DNA of 64,000 bases. Source: an uncultured Burkholderiaceae bacterium. Its GTDB lineage: Bacteria; Pseudomonadota; Gammaproteobacteria; Burkholderiales; Burkholderiaceae_F. The position numbers and the translations under genes were made by a program. The stretch is taken from contig CALXQR010000005.1 in the NCBI GenBank assembly GCA_944390675.1, positions 1-64,000 of the forward strand, in the 5' to 3' direction. The stretch's first letter is position 1. Each line of letters opens with the position of its first letter. Positions 37,351 to 46,588 of the stretch are shown piece by piece. The notes beneath the pieces are model-generated. The model saw nothing but the letters and a program-made list of their open reading frames with translations. It did not search any database and had not been told where the DNA came from.

Positions 37351-38361
37351 ATGCAAGATCGTCAACAAGAGCGCCGCGAGTGGCTGCAAAGTATTTCGGA
37401 GCGTTACGGTTTGGATGTGTCAGGTGAAAAGCCTGCCAGTTCAGATGCGGGTTTTCGCAGTTATTTTCGGGTTCCCGCAGCCGACGGCAAAACTTTCATC
37501 GTGATGGACGCGCCGCCCGCTCACGAAGATGTACGTCCCTTTATCCGAGTGACCTCTCTTTTTGAAAAAGCCGCTCTGACGGTTCCGCATATCTACGAGC
37601 AAAACATTGAAAAGGGTTTTTTGCTTTTGAGCGATCTGGGTAAAGAAACCTATTTAGATGTTCTCAATGAAAATAATGCTCGAGAACTTTTCACCGAAGC
37701 AATTGATGCACTTGTAAAGTGGCAGTCCATTTCCGAGCCGGGTGTTTTGCCAGCGTACGATCGCGCTGTGTTAACTCGCGAAATCAATCTTTTTCCTGAG
37801 TGGTACATCGCTCGCCATCGCGGCAAGACCTTGGACGATCGCCAAGAGGCGTTATTGAAAGTTTGTTTTGAGCGGATTTTGCAAAACAATCTCGCTCAGG
37901 CCAGCGTGTTTGTTCACCGCGACTACATGCCTCGCAACTTAATGGTTCGCGAGTGTGACGGTCCCGGCATTTTGGATTATCAGGATGCGCTCTACGGCCC
38001 GGTTTCTTACGATATCGCCTCCCTCATGCGCGACGCTTTTATCAGCTGGGGCGAAACTTTTGTCATTGACATGACGATTCGATACTGGGAAAAAGCGCGT
38101 AAAGCCAGTATTCCAGTTCCGAAAGATTTCGGTGTTTTTTGGAAAGACGTTGAATGGATGGGGCTGCAGCGCCACCTGAAAATTTTGGGGATTTTTGCGC
38201 GCCTCAATTACCGTGACGGCAAACCGAAGTATTTGGCCGATACGCCGCGATTTATCAATTACGTGCGTCAAACAGCACATCGCTATGATGAATTAAAAGC
38301 ATTGCTTTTCCTTATTGACCAAATTGAAGACAGTGTTCCGCAATACGGTTACACCTTCTAG
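37351..38361 (+). CDS. amgK: N-acetylmuramate/N-acetylglucosamine kinase AmgK
   Basis: A 336-residue phosphotransferase of the APH fold. HRDYMPRNLMV is the Brenner catalytic motif and LDYQDALYGPVSYDIASLMRD the metal-binding DxD-type region. In the known pathway AmgK phosphorylates the anomeric carbon of recycled MurNAc, feeding MurU and bypassing de novo UDP-MurNAc synthesis and its fosfomycin-sensitive MurA step. The assignment rests on its pairing with murU 12 bases downstream and its position beside lptD, as in Pseudomonas and many betaproteobacteria. Confidence 0.88.
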   Translation: MQDRQQERREWLQSISERYGLDVSGEKPASSDAGFRSYFRVPAADGKTFIVMDAPPAHEDVRPFIRVTSLFEKAALTVPHIYEQNIEKGFLLLSDLGKETYLDVLNENNARELFTEAIDALVKWQSISEPGVLPAYDRAVLTREINLFPEWYIARHRGKTLDDRQEALLKVCFERILQNNLAQASVFVHRDYMPRNLMVRECDGPGILDYQDALYGPVSYDIASLMRDAFISWGETFVIDMTIRYWEKARKASIPVPKDFGVFWKDVEWMGLQRHLKILGIFARLNYRDGKPKYLADTPRFINYVRQTAHRYDELKALLFLIDQIEDSVPQYGYTF

Positions 38362-38373
38362 TGAGACAGCAAT

Positions 38374-39069
38374 ATGCGCGCGATGATTTTGGCTGCTGGC
38401 CGCGGCAAACGCATGAGACCTTTGACCGATACCACCCCAAAACCGCTTTTGTACGCAGGCGACCGTCGCCTGATTGATTGGTCGGTTGATGGTTTGGTGA
38501 AGGCGGGGATCACGCAGCTTGTCATTAACGCCGCGCATTTATCCGATACCTTTGAGCCCGCGTTGGGCGAGCATTATCGCGGCGCGGAGATCAGCTATTC
38601 GATTGAAGGGAAAAATCACGACGAGTCGCTGGAGACTTTAGGCGGCATTGCTCGGGCTTTGCCGATGCTCACCGATGGCAACGAACCTTTCATTGTTGTT
38701 GCGGGCGATATTGTGAGCGACTTTGATTTTTCCCGTTTAACCGGTGTTGTTGCAGAGAAAATCAGAAGGGGAGAGGCGGATGCACATTTGGTTTTGGTGC
38801 CCAATCCGGACTTTCACCCCAAAGGCGATATGGGATTGGAAGACGGTTGGGTGAACCGCAAGACACGTGACTATACCTTCTCGAGTATCGGCATTTACAG
38901 CCCCCGCATTTTTAAAGATGTTCCGGCTGTGTTTGCCAAGCTCTTTCCCTGGTTAGATCAATTCATTGATGCCCGCCGCGTAAGCGGTGAGGTTTTCACG
39001 GGCTTTTGGGAAAATGTGGGCACGCCCGATGCGCTCGAGAAACTCGCTCAAAAACTAAAGAACTCATAA
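38374..39069 (+). CDS. murU: N-acetylmuramate alpha-1-phosphate uridylyltransferase MurU
   Basis: A 231-residue sugar-phosphate nucleotidyltransferase that makes UDP-MurNAc from MurNAc-1-phosphate. The N-terminus MILAAGRGKRMRPLTDTTPK is the nucleotide-binding signature, with PLLYAG, GGIARALP and the VVAGDIVSDFDF metal-binding aspartates following. It is smaller than GlmU-type enzymes because the C-terminal acetyltransferase domain is absent, as expected for MurU. It forms an operon with amgK. Confidence 0.88.
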   Translation: MRAMILAAGRGKRMRPLTDTTPKPLLYAGDRRLIDWSVDGLVKAGITQLVINAAHLSDTFEPALGEHYRGAEISYSIEGKNHDESLETLGGIARALPMLTDGNEPFIVVAGDIVSDFDFSRLTGVVAEKIRRGEADAHLVLVPNPDFHPKGDMGLEDGWVNRKTRDYTFSSIGIYSPRIFKDVPAVFAKLFPWLDQFIDARRVSGEVFTGFWENVGTPDALEKLAQKLKNS

Positions 39070-39220
39070 TCCACAAGATGTAGTGGGTTAAGAAGACTTG
39101 GTCAACGGGTTGTTTGTTTTTGGTCAGAAAAACCCTAAAAAGTGCTCATTTTTTGAGCAATCACATTAAAATGGCTTCCTGTCCGGCAAGGGCACTTTTT
39201 GCATTTCTTTGAATAACTCC

Positions 39221-40204
39221 ATGGCATTTACGATCGGGCAATACCGAATTGAGGGAAATTTGATCCTTGCCCCGATGGCTGGGGTGACGGATGCGCCTTT
39301 TCGGCACATATGCCGGCTTTTCGGAGCTGACTATGCCGTGGGTGAAATGCTTGCAAGCGCACCTCAATTGCGCGAAAGCCGCAAAAGTCTCTCAAGGCTT
39401 GGGTTTTATGAAAATGAGGCGCCTCGGGCGGTGCAGCTTTTAGGTGCAGACCCGAAGACCCTTGTTAAAGCTCTGGATTGGGCCTCGCGGTCAGGGGCGC
39501 AGATTGTTGATTTCAACATGGGGTGCCCGGCGAAAAAAGTCTGCAATGTCGCGTGCGGTTCCGCGCTGATGCGCGATGAAGCGTTGGCCGGTGAAATTAT
39601 CCAAGCGCTGGGGGCGGCGGCCGTTGAGCGTCAGATTCCTGTGACGCTGAAATGCCGCACAGGTTGGGATGGTGAGCATAAAAACGCCGTCAGGATCGCC
39701 CGGATGGCTGAAGACGCGGGCTTTTCGCTTGTGACAGTTCATGGCAGAACCCGTGCGCAAGGCTTTGAAGGGGAGGCCGAATACGATACGATCGCCGAAG
39801 TCGCCCGCGCGGTGTCCATTCCTGTGGTTGCCAATGGTGACATTGATAGCGCCAATCGTGTACAAGCGGTCTTGCGCTACACGAATGCTTCTGCGGTTAT
39901 GATCGGTCGAGCCGCATTGGGGCGTCCGTGGATTTTTAAAGAAATTAAGGAAAGACTTAAGGGAAATACTTCTTTTGAGCTTTCACGACCGGAAAAAGCG
40001 CGCTCGATTTTGACGCACAGGCGTTGGCATCTTGCGCATTATGGCGAGCCCTGTGGCACGCTGACATTTAGAAAGCACCTCTTGTGGTACTTGGACGGTT
40101 GGCCTGGATTTGAGGAAGTTCGTGCTGCGCTTTGCGCCGCTTCGAGCGCTCAAGATCAGGAGTCGCTTTTGATAGCGTACTTTCAAGCCCAAGGATGGAT
40201 GTGA
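39221..40204 (+). CDS. dusB: tRNA-dihydrouridine synthase B
   Basis: A 327-residue FMN-dependent enzyme that reduces uridines in the tRNA D-loop. APMAGVTDAPFRHICR, NMGCPAKKV and the catalytic cysteine in NVACGSALMRD are present, with NGDI and GRAALGRPWIF as FMN-phosphate contacts. The ATG at 39221 is preferred; a TTG four codons earlier is open. The next gene is fis, the classic dusB-fis operon that autoregulates fis in enterobacteria. Confidence 0.94.
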   Translation: MAFTIGQYRIEGNLILAPMAGVTDAPFRHICRLFGADYAVGEMLASAPQLRESRKSLSRLGFYENEAPRAVQLLGADPKTLVKALDWASRSGAQIVDFNMGCPAKKVCNVACGSALMRDEALAGEIIQALGAAAVERQIPVTLKCRTGWDGEHKNAVRIARMAEDAGFSLVTVHGRTRAQGFEGEAEYDTIAEVARAVSIPVVANGDIDSANRVQAVLRYTNASAVMIGRAALGRPWIFKEIKERLKGNTSFELSRPEKARSILTHRRWHLAHYGEPCGTLTFRKHLLWYLDGWPGFEEVRAALCAASSAQDQESLLIAYFQAQGWM

Positions 40205-40243
40205 AAAATATTTTTTCTCTCTAACTTTTTTGTGTTCAATCAT

Positions 40244-40552
40244 ATGGTTTCCGATACAATCAAAAAACAAGAATTTTTGGCCGAAAACCCGTTGATGATG
40301 AAGCCGACTCCTTTAGAAGAAGATGAGTCGTTGGAGGCGGCTGTTATTCGTAATTTGCAAAACTATTTCAAGACGCTTGACGGGATGCGTCCACAGCATG
40401 AACTCTATCCGCTTGTGATGCAAGCGGTAGAAAAGCCGTTGTTTGAATTTGTGCTCAAACGCACCGGCCACAACAAAAGCGCAGCCGCGCAGCTTCTGGG
40501 AATTAACCGCAACACATTGCACAAGAAGCTTCGGCTCTACAAGCTCATCTGA
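40244..40552 (+). CDS. fis: Fis family DNA-binding protein
   Basis: A nucleoid-associated protein of about 102 residues. The C-terminal helix-turn-helix VLKRTGHNKSAAAQLLGINR followed by NTLHKKLRLYKLI is the Fis signature, and the region before it forms the dimerisation helices. Start choice is uncertain: GTG 40232, ATG 40244 and ATG 40295 are in frame with no good ribosome binding site. It probably relies on coupling with dusB. Confidence 0.92.
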   Translation: MVSDTIKKQEFLAENPLMMKPTPLEEDESLEAAVIRNLQNYFKTLDGMRPQHELYPLVMQAVEKPLFEFVLKRTGHNKSAAAQLLGINRNTLHKKLRLYKLI

Positions 40553-40610
40553 GAGAAGGTGAGTGGAAAGGTTTTCTTTTTTCTTTTTTTAATTTTTAAG
40601 GACATCAACT

Positions 40611-42164
40611 ATGCGCAAACAAGCTTTGTTGAGCGTTTCGGATAAAACCGGCGTGGTGGACTTCGCTCGCGAATTGGCCGCGCTTGGCTACCACCTGCTC
40701 TCCACGGGTGGCACTGCGAAACTCATCGCCCAAGCGGGTATCCCCGTGCAGGAAGTGGCTGATTACACAGGTTTCCCGGAAATGCTCGACGGTCGCGTCA
40801 AGACTTTAAATCCGAAGATTCATGCCGGCATCTTGGCCCGTCGTCCCGATTCGGAACACATGAAGGCTCTGGCCGATCACAATATCGATCCCATCGATAT
40901 CATCGTTGTCAATCTCTATCCGTTTGAAGCAACGGTGGCCAAACCGGATTGCACTTTTGAAGACGCGATCGAAAATATCGATATTGGCGGTCCGACAATG
41001 ATCCGCGCGGCGGCTAAAAACCATGAAAGCGTTGCGGTGGTTGTGGATCCTGCCGATTACGGCAAGGTGCTTGCCGAATTGAAAGAAAAGGGTGAAGTGA
41101 CCGCGGCCACGCGTTTGGCTTTGGCGAAGAAAGTTTTCTGCCACACCGCCCGCTACGACGCGATGATTTCCAACTATCTCACAAGCTTGTGCGAAGACGG
41201 TCAAAAGGTTGACTTCCCGGAAAGCTTTACGCGTCAATTCGTCAAAGTTCAAGATATGCGCTACGGCGAAAACCCGCATCAAAAAGCGGCTTTCTACCGT
41301 GAAGTGCGTGTTGGCAAGGGTTTACTTGCAAGCTACAAACAGCTCCATGGCAAGGCTTTGTCTTACAACAACATCGCCGATAGCGACGCAGCTTGGGAAG
41401 CGGTTCGCCAATTTAATGAACCGGCTTGCGTCATTATTAAGCACGCCAATCCGTGCGGTGTGGCCATTGGCGTTGATAGCGCCGAAGCTTATGCCAAGGC
41501 CTTTAAGACTGACTCTAAGAGCGCCTTTGGCGGTATTCTTGCTTTCAATACGCCTGTGACCGCCGCTTGCGCTGAAATGATCTCCAAACAATTCGCCGAA
41601 GTGATCATGGCGCCTTCTTTTGATGCCGAAGCTCTCGCCATTTTGGAGAAAAAGCCTAATTTGCGTTTGCTTACCATCGAAATGGGTGAAGATCACAACG
41701 ACTTTGATTTCAAGCGCGTGGGCGGTGGCCTTTTGGTGCAGACGCCCGACCTGCAGGTGGTCTCTGAAAAAGATTTGCGTGTTGTGACAAAGAAGCAGCC
41801 TACTGCGCAGGAATTAAAGGACATGCTCTTTGCCTGGCGCGTGGCTAAATTTGTGAAGTCCAACACCATTGTGTTTGCCAAGGACGGCATGACGATGGGC
41901 GTGGGCGCTGGCCAAATGAGCCGAGTGGACTCTGCCCGCATCGCCTCAATCAAGGCTGAAGAAGCCGGTTTGAGCTTAAAAGGCACGGCCGTGGCAAGTG
42001 ATGCGTTCTTCCCGTTCCGTGACGGCTTGGATGTGGTGGTTGACGCCGGCGCCACTTGCGTGATTCAGCCGGGCGGCTCTATCCGCGACCCCGAAGTGAT
42101 CGCGGCGGCCGATGAACGCGGCATCACCATGGTCTTTACCGGTGAACGTCACTTCCGTCACTAA
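40611..42164 (+). CDS. purH: Bifunctional AICAR formyltransferase/IMP cyclohydrolase
   Basis: A 517-residue enzyme for the last two steps of IMP synthesis. The N-terminal MGS-like IMP cyclohydrolase domain ([20 protein letters not shown], about 1-190) is followed by the AICAR transformylase domain with [26 protein letters not shown] (Lys-His catalytic pair) and [17 protein letters not shown] precedes the ATG. Its placement after fis is common in betaproteobacteria. A terminator follows. Confidence 0.97.
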   Translation: MRKQALLSVSDKTGVVDFARELAALGYHLLSTGGTAKLIAQAGIPVQEVADYTGFPEMLDGRVKTLNPKIHAGILARRPDSEHMKALADHNIDPIDIIVVNLYPFEATVAKPDCTFEDAIENIDIGGPTMIRAAAKNHESVAVVVDPADYGKVLAELKEKGEVTAATRLALAKKVFCHTARYDAMISNYLTSLCEDGQKVDFPESFTRQFVKVQDMRYGENPHQKAAFYREVRVGKGLLASYKQLHGKALSYNNIADSDAAWEAVRQFNEPACVIIKHANPCGVAIGVDSAEAYAKAFKTDSKSAFGGILAFNTPVTAACAEMISKQFAEVIMAPSFDAEALAILEKKPNLRLLTIEMGEDHNDFDFKRVGGGLLVQTPDLQVVSEKDLRVVTKKQPTAQELKDMLFAWRVAKFVKSNTIVFAKDGMTMGVGAGQMSRVDSARIASIKAEEAGLSLKGTAVASDAFFPFRDGLDVVVDAGATCVIQPGGSIRDPEVIAAADERGITMVFTGERHFRH

Positions 42165-42203
42165 ACTCGAGCGGTTGCCTGAATGGTAACCAATCGAAAA
42201 AAT

Positions 42204-42230
42204 AGGCGTCAATCGCTTAGACTGGCGCCT
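42204..42230 (+). terminator. Terminator after purH
   Basis: AGGCGTCA (42204-42211) pairs with TGGCGCCT (42223-42230) with one G-U pair, followed by GTTTTGCTTT. Confidence 0.7.
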
Positions 42231-42291
42231 GTTTTGCTTTAAAATCAAAGCACTTTGAAAAGTTTTGATACCCAATAAAGGGAATTTGAAC

Positions 42292-43578
42292 ATGCAGATT
42301 AACCGTCGAACGTTGCTTGCTGCTGGGGCTGGTTTAGCTTCCAGCATCAGTTTGCCCGCTTGGGCTCAACTTCGCATTGAAATTACGGGGGTGGGTGCCA
42401 ATCAGATTCCGATTGCCATCCCTCAGTTTCAGGGAACCAATAACGCGCCGTTGGACCTCTCGGCTGTTATCTCCGCGGACCTTGAACGAAGCGGGGCGTT
42501 CCGCTCGATCAAGGTGATGGGTGAGTTGCCGGCGGAGGATTTGCAAAAACCCCGCGCGAAATTCTGGCGCACCATGGGCGCAAACGCTCTTGTTATGGGT
42601 ACAGTCGAAAAGCTGGCGGAGTTGCGCTATCGCGTCAACTACCGGCTTTTTGATATCAGTGAAAATAAAGTCACCGATGAAAAACAATATGACGTGAGTC
42701 CCCAGGATTTGCGTTTGACGGCGCACCGCATTGCTGACGCCGTTTATGAAAAACTCACCGGTGAATCGGGCATCTTTGCCTCGCGTTTGGCCTACGTGCT
42801 GCAGCGCGGCCCCAAGGCCTATGAGCTTGTTGTGAGCGACAGCGACGGTGAAAACGCGCAAGCGGCTTTGCGAAGCAACCAATCCATCATTTCACCCATG
42901 TGGTCGCCCAACGGTTTGCTGCTTACATACGTTTCCTTTGAAGCCAATAAGCCGGTTGTTTATCTGCATGACGTGCGCACGGGTGAACGACGCTTGATCG
43001 CGAGCTTCAAAGGCAATAACTCCGCGCCTGCTTTCAGCCCCGACGGCAAAACCATGGCGCTTGCCCTGTCGATGGGCGGCGGCACGCACATTTACCTCAT
43101 GAGCACGAACGGTACCAATGTGCGCCGCTTCACCAACAGCCAGGGCATTGATACGGAACCGGTCTTTAGCCCTGACGGGCAGTATGTTTACTTTACCTCG
43201 GACCGTGGCGGCAGTCCTCAGATTTACCGTCAGGCGGTTGCGGGCGGTGCGGCCGAGCGCATTACCTATAACGCTGAGTATGCGATCAGCCCCGCGATCA
43301 GTCCCAAGGGAGACAAGCTTGCCTTTATCTCTCGCTTTAACGGAGCGTTCCGTGTGACGCTTTTAGATTTGATGACGGGTACGCAGCTTGTCCTCACCGA
43401 CACGATGCGAGACGAGTCGCCGACATTTGCGCCGAACGGCAAGATTTTGGTTTACGCTACCGAAGAAGCCGGCCGCGGCGTGTTGGCCACGGTGAGCTTG
43501 GACGGCCGCGTGAGAACCCGTTTGACGGGACAAAGAGGCGATATTCGCGAACCCTCTTGGGGCCCGCTTTTGCAATAA
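42292..43578 (+). CDS. tolB: Tol-Pal system beta-propeller protein TolB
   Basis: A 428-residue periplasmic protein that binds Pal and the TolA system to constrict the outer membrane during division. After the signal peptide comes an N-terminal TolB domain (LRIEITGVGANQIPIAIPQF), then a six-bladed propeller with repeats such as FSPDGKTMAL, FSPDGQYVYFTSDRGG and ISPKGDKLAFIS. The ATG at 42292 has AAGGGAAT upstream. The signal peptide carries an Arg-Arg pair (INRRTLLAAGAGLASS, cut after AWA), resembling a Tat signal, whereas TolB is normally Sec-exported. tolQRA are not in the window. Confidence 0.95.
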   Translation: MQINRRTLLAAGAGLASSISLPAWAQLRIEITGVGANQIPIAIPQFQGTNNAPLDLSAVISADLERSGAFRSIKVMGELPAEDLQKPRAKFWRTMGANALVMGTVEKLAELRYRVNYRLFDISENKVTDEKQYDVSPQDLRLTAHRIADAVYEKLTGESGIFASRLAYVLQRGPKAYELVVSDSDGENAQAALRSNQSIISPMWSPNGLLLTYVSFEANKPVVYLHDVRTGERRLIASFKGNNSAPAFSPDGKTMALALSMGGGTHIYLMSTNGTNVRRFTNSQGIDTEPVFSPDGQYVYFTSDRGGSPQIYRQAVAGGAAERITYNAEYAISPAISPKGDKLAFISRFNGAFRVTLLDLMTGTQLVLTDTMRDESPTFAPNGKILVYATEEAGRGVLATVSLDGRVRTRLTGQRGDIREPSWGPLLQ

Positions 43579-43604
43579 ATTCAATAAAAATTAGGAGTTT
43601 TTAA

Positions 43605-44081
43605 ATGCAATTGAAAAGCAAGATTTTATTGGTGAGTCTCGGTTTGGCTGGCGCGTTGCTCACGGGCTGCTCCTCTGTGGATTTAAACCCGAACGGTCCG
43701 GATTCCGAATACGCGGGCGACCCGTTCACGAATCCCAATTCGCCCTTGAGCCAACAAAGCATTTATTTTGCTTTCGACAGCTACACGGTGCCGGCAGAGT
43801 CCCAAGCGATGATTGAAGCGCATGCTCAATATCTCGCCACTCATCCTTCCGCCACGGTGGTGCTTGAAGGCAATACGGACGAACGCGGCGGTCGTGAATA
43901 CAACTTGGCGCTTGGTCAAAAGCGAAGCGACAGCGTTGAAAACCGTCTGCAGCTCTTGGGTGTGCCCGCTGACCGCATGGAAAGCGTGAGTTTTGGTAAG
44001 GAACGTCCGCGCGCGCTTGGCCACGACGAAGAGTCTTACCAACAAAACCGTCGCGTTGATATCATCTACCGCACGAAATAA
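43605..44081 (+). CDS. pal: Peptidoglycan-associated lipoprotein Pal
   Basis: A 158-residue outer-membrane lipoprotein. The lipobox LLTGC places the lipidated cysteine near residue 22. The OmpA-like peptidoglycan-binding domain follows with IYFAFDSYTVPAE, EGNTDERGGREYNLALGQKR and the C-terminal QNRRVDIIYR. It anchors the outer membrane to the wall and is recycled by TolB. Encoded 26 bases after tolB with an AGGAG ribosome binding site. Confidence 0.96.
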   Translation: MQLKSKILLVSLGLAGALLTGCSSVDLNPNGPDSEYAGDPFTNPNSPLSQQSIYFAFDSYTVPAESQAMIEAHAQYLATHPSATVVLEGNTDERGGREYNLALGQKRSDSVENRLQLLGVPADRMESVSFGKERPRALGHDEESYQQNRRVDIIYRTK

Positions 44082-44125
44082 TTGGTTGAGACGCCCGCTC
44101 TGGCGGGCGTTCGGCATTTAATGAT

Positions 44126-44815
44126 ATGAGTACTATGCGTCAAACGTTTTTGACTTTGTTAATGCTCGCGGTGGGCGCGCAGGCGACAACCGCCTGGGCA
44201 TTCGCTGACGATGAGGCCAGAACGGCAATTTTGGAGCTTCGCGAACAGCTCAAAGCGAGCCAACGCGCGCAAGTTGACCTGATGGGACAGGTTGAGGCGC
44301 TTCGCTCGGAAAATCAACGCATGATCGGCGAAATGCAGGAGCTCACTCGCAAGGTTGAGACGATGGATAAGCGTTTGGTTGAAATTGAACCCTCTCGCGT
44401 GCAGCTCAATGGCCGCGTGATCAGCGTCAAGCCTGCTGAACGCCGCGACTTTGAAAACGCCGTGGCGCTTTTCAGAAACCGCGATTTCAATAATTGTCTC
44501 CAAGCGCTCAATACGTTTAAAAAGAGCTGGCCCAAGTCGGCGTATACGGCCGATGTGGACTATTGGCGTGCAAGCGCTTATTACGCCTTAAGTAATTTCA
44601 AGAGCACGATAACGGTTGCCAACAATCTCTATCGTGTTTATCCGAGCTCGCCCAAAGCGCCCGAAGCGCTCTTATTGAAAGCGTCGGCGGAATTGAGCGA
44701 AGGGATGATTGAAGAGGCCGAACAAAGCCTCAATACTTTGATCAAGCGTTATCCCCGTTCGGAATCCGCGAAAACCGCTAAAGAGCGTTTGGCGCAGATT
44801 AAGCAACTCGGCTGA
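44126..44815 (+). CDS. cpoB: Cell division coordinator CpoB (YbgF)
   Basis: A 229-residue periplasmic protein: a signal peptide (LLMLAVGAQATTAWA), an N-terminal coiled coil (residues ~30-95, LRSENQRMIGEMQELTRKVE) that trimerises, and C-terminal TPR repeats (AVALFRNRDFNNCLQALNTF; APEALLLKASAELSEG). In E. coli CpoB links PBP1B activity to Tol-mediated outer-membrane constriction. Third gene of tolB-pal-cpoB. Confidence 0.92.
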   Translation: MSTMRQTFLTLLMLAVGAQATTAWAFADDEARTAILELREQLKASQRAQVDLMGQVEALRSENQRMIGEMQELTRKVETMDKRLVEIEPSRVQLNGRVISVKPAERRDFENAVALFRNRDFNNCLQALNTFKKSWPKSAYTADVDYWRASAYYALSNFKSTITVANNLYRVYPSSPKAPEALLLKASAELSEGMIEEAEQSLNTLIKRYPRSESAKTAKERLAQIKQLG

Positions 44816-44895
44816 TAAGCCGAAGGAATACAATTACGGTTTGTGGTGTTTGCAGAGGAATTTCCCTCGAATTTTTTCTTTAGAGATACTCGAAA

Positions 44896-46515
44896 ATGAC
44901 TTGCTCACGTTGCGGACAGGATATCCTGCGTGATCCGCTTCAAAATCACGGTACGGCCTTCACGGAAGAAGAAAGAGATCAATTGGGCATGCGCGGTCTG
45001 TTGCCGGCGCGTGTTGAAACGTTAGAAGAGCAGGCTCGTCGCTGCATTGAATTCATGCGCACGTTCCCGATGCCCATCCAGCGTTATTTCTATCTGGATT
45101 CTCTTCATAACACGAATGAAACCTTGTTCTACAAGGTCGTGTGCGACAACATTGAAGAAATCATGCCGATCATCTACACGCCGACGGTGGGTGAAGCTTG
45201 TCAGAAGTTTAGTCACAACTTCCTGCAGTCCAGAGGCCTTTTTGTCACGATCAAGGACAAGGGGCAGATTTCGAAAATTTTGGAAAATGTTCACCGTGAC
45301 GATGTTGAAGTGATCGTGGTCACCGACGGTCAACGCATTTTGGGTCTCGGAGACCAGGGTGTGAACGGCATGGGCATTCCCATTGGCAAACTTGCGCTTT
45401 ACACGGCTTGCGCCGGTGTCGCGCCTGAAAAGACGCTGCCCGTGGTGATTGATGTTGGCACGAATAATCCCGCTTATCTTGCCGATCCGCTTTATCTTGG
45501 TTTGCGCCAAGAACGAGTGTGCGGCGCCTGCTACGATGAGCTTATTGATGAGTTTATGATGGCCGCACGCAAGCGCTGGCCTAACGTTCTTATTCAATTT
45601 GAAGACTTCGGCAACGCCAATGCTTTCCGCCTCTTGGCTCGCTGGAAAGATAAGAGCCTATGCTTTAACGACGACATTCAGGGTACGGCCTGCGTCGCAT
45701 TGACCGGTTTTTATTCAGCCATGCGTGTGACGGGCGGCAAACTTGCCGATCAGCGAGTGCTTTTCTTGGGCGCAGGCGAAGCCGCTACCGGCATTGCCAA
45801 TTTGATTGCTGAAGCTATTGCTGATGAAGAAGGCATTTCTATTGAAGAAGCCCGCACCCGCTGCTACCTCTTTGACTCCAAGGGTTTGGTGGTTGCTCAG
45901 CGCACGGATCTTTCTGCCCACAAGCGTGAGTTCGCGCATGACGCGCAGCCCGCTGAAAGCTTCCTGCAGGCGATCCAGCAGTTGCGTCCGACCGCGATTG
46001 TCGGCGTGGCCGCTCAGCAAAATGCGTTCAACTCCATGGTGATCGGTGAGATGAGCGCGATCAATGATCGCCCGATTATTTTCGCTCTCTCTAACCCGAC
46101 TTCGAAGGCTGAATGCACGGCAGAGATGGCTTATCAATTCTCTGAAGGCCGCGCGCTCTTTGCTTCCGGTTCGCCCTTTGATATTGTGAAGTACAAAGAC
46201 CAAACGTTTGTTCCGCGTCAGGGCAACAACTCCTACGTGTTCCCGGCTTTGGGTCGTGCAGCGACCTTTGTGAAAGCCAAGACCATGCCCACCGGCATGT
46301 TCTTAGCTGCGGCCCGTAAGCTTGCCGACTTGGTGAGCGAAGACGATCTCAAGCACGGCAGCCTTTATCCGTCCTTGAACGACATTCGTCCGATTTCTGA
46401 GGCGATCGCCGTTGCGGTGGCGGAATATGCCTTCGAGAAAGGCTTGGCCAATTGTGAAAAACCGCAGGACTTGCATGCCGCCATCAAAGCGAGCATGTAC
46501 ACGCCCGGTTATTAA
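44896..46515 (+). CDS. maeA: NAD-dependent malic enzyme
   Basis: A 539-residue oxidative decarboxylase converting malate to pyruvate. It is of the larger class: IYTPTVGEACQKFS is the malic N-domain motif, FEDFGNANAFRLL and CFNDDIQGTACVALTG the metal-binding signature, and FLGAGEAATGIANLI the Rossmann NAD(P) site. The class usually prefers NAD, but cofactor choice is inferred. A Cys-rich start (MTCSRCGQDILRDP) is slightly unusual. It is a single gene with a strong terminator. Confidence 0.92.
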   Translation: MTCSRCGQDILRDPLQNHGTAFTEEERDQLGMRGLLPARVETLEEQARRCIEFMRTFPMPIQRYFYLDSLHNTNETLFYKVVCDNIEEIMPIIYTPTVGEACQKFSHNFLQSRGLFVTIKDKGQISKILENVHRDDVEVIVVTDGQRILGLGDQGVNGMGIPIGKLALYTACAGVAPEKTLPVVIDVGTNNPAYLADPLYLGLRQERVCGACYDELIDEFMMAARKRWPNVLIQFEDFGNANAFRLLARWKDKSLCFNDDIQGTACVALTGFYSAMRVTGGKLADQRVLFLGAGEAATGIANLIAEAIADEEGISIEEARTRCYLFDSKGLVVAQRTDLSAHKREFAHDAQPAESFLQAIQQLRPTAIVGVAAQQNAFNSMVIGEMSAINDRPIIFALSNPTSKAECTAEMAYQFSEGRALFASGSPFDIVKYKDQTFVPRQGNNSYVFPALGRAATFVKAKTMPTGMFLAAARKLADLVSEDDLKHGSLYPSLNDIRPISEAIAVAVAEYAFEKGLANCEKPQDLHAAIKASMYTPGY

Positions 46516-46544
46516 TTAGGTAAGAGATAAACTTATCGAAAAGA

Positions 46545-46569
46545 ACGGGCGGAGCAGGTCTCCGCCCGT
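46545..46569 (+). terminator. Terminator after malic enzyme
   Basis: A 10-bp perfect GC-rich stem, ACGGGCGGAG (46545-46554) with CTCCGCCCGT (46560-46569), and a five-base loop, followed by CTTTTG. It lies 20 bases before the scpA start. Confidence 0.9.
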
Positions 46570-46588
46570 CTTTTGCCCGGAGAATGGT

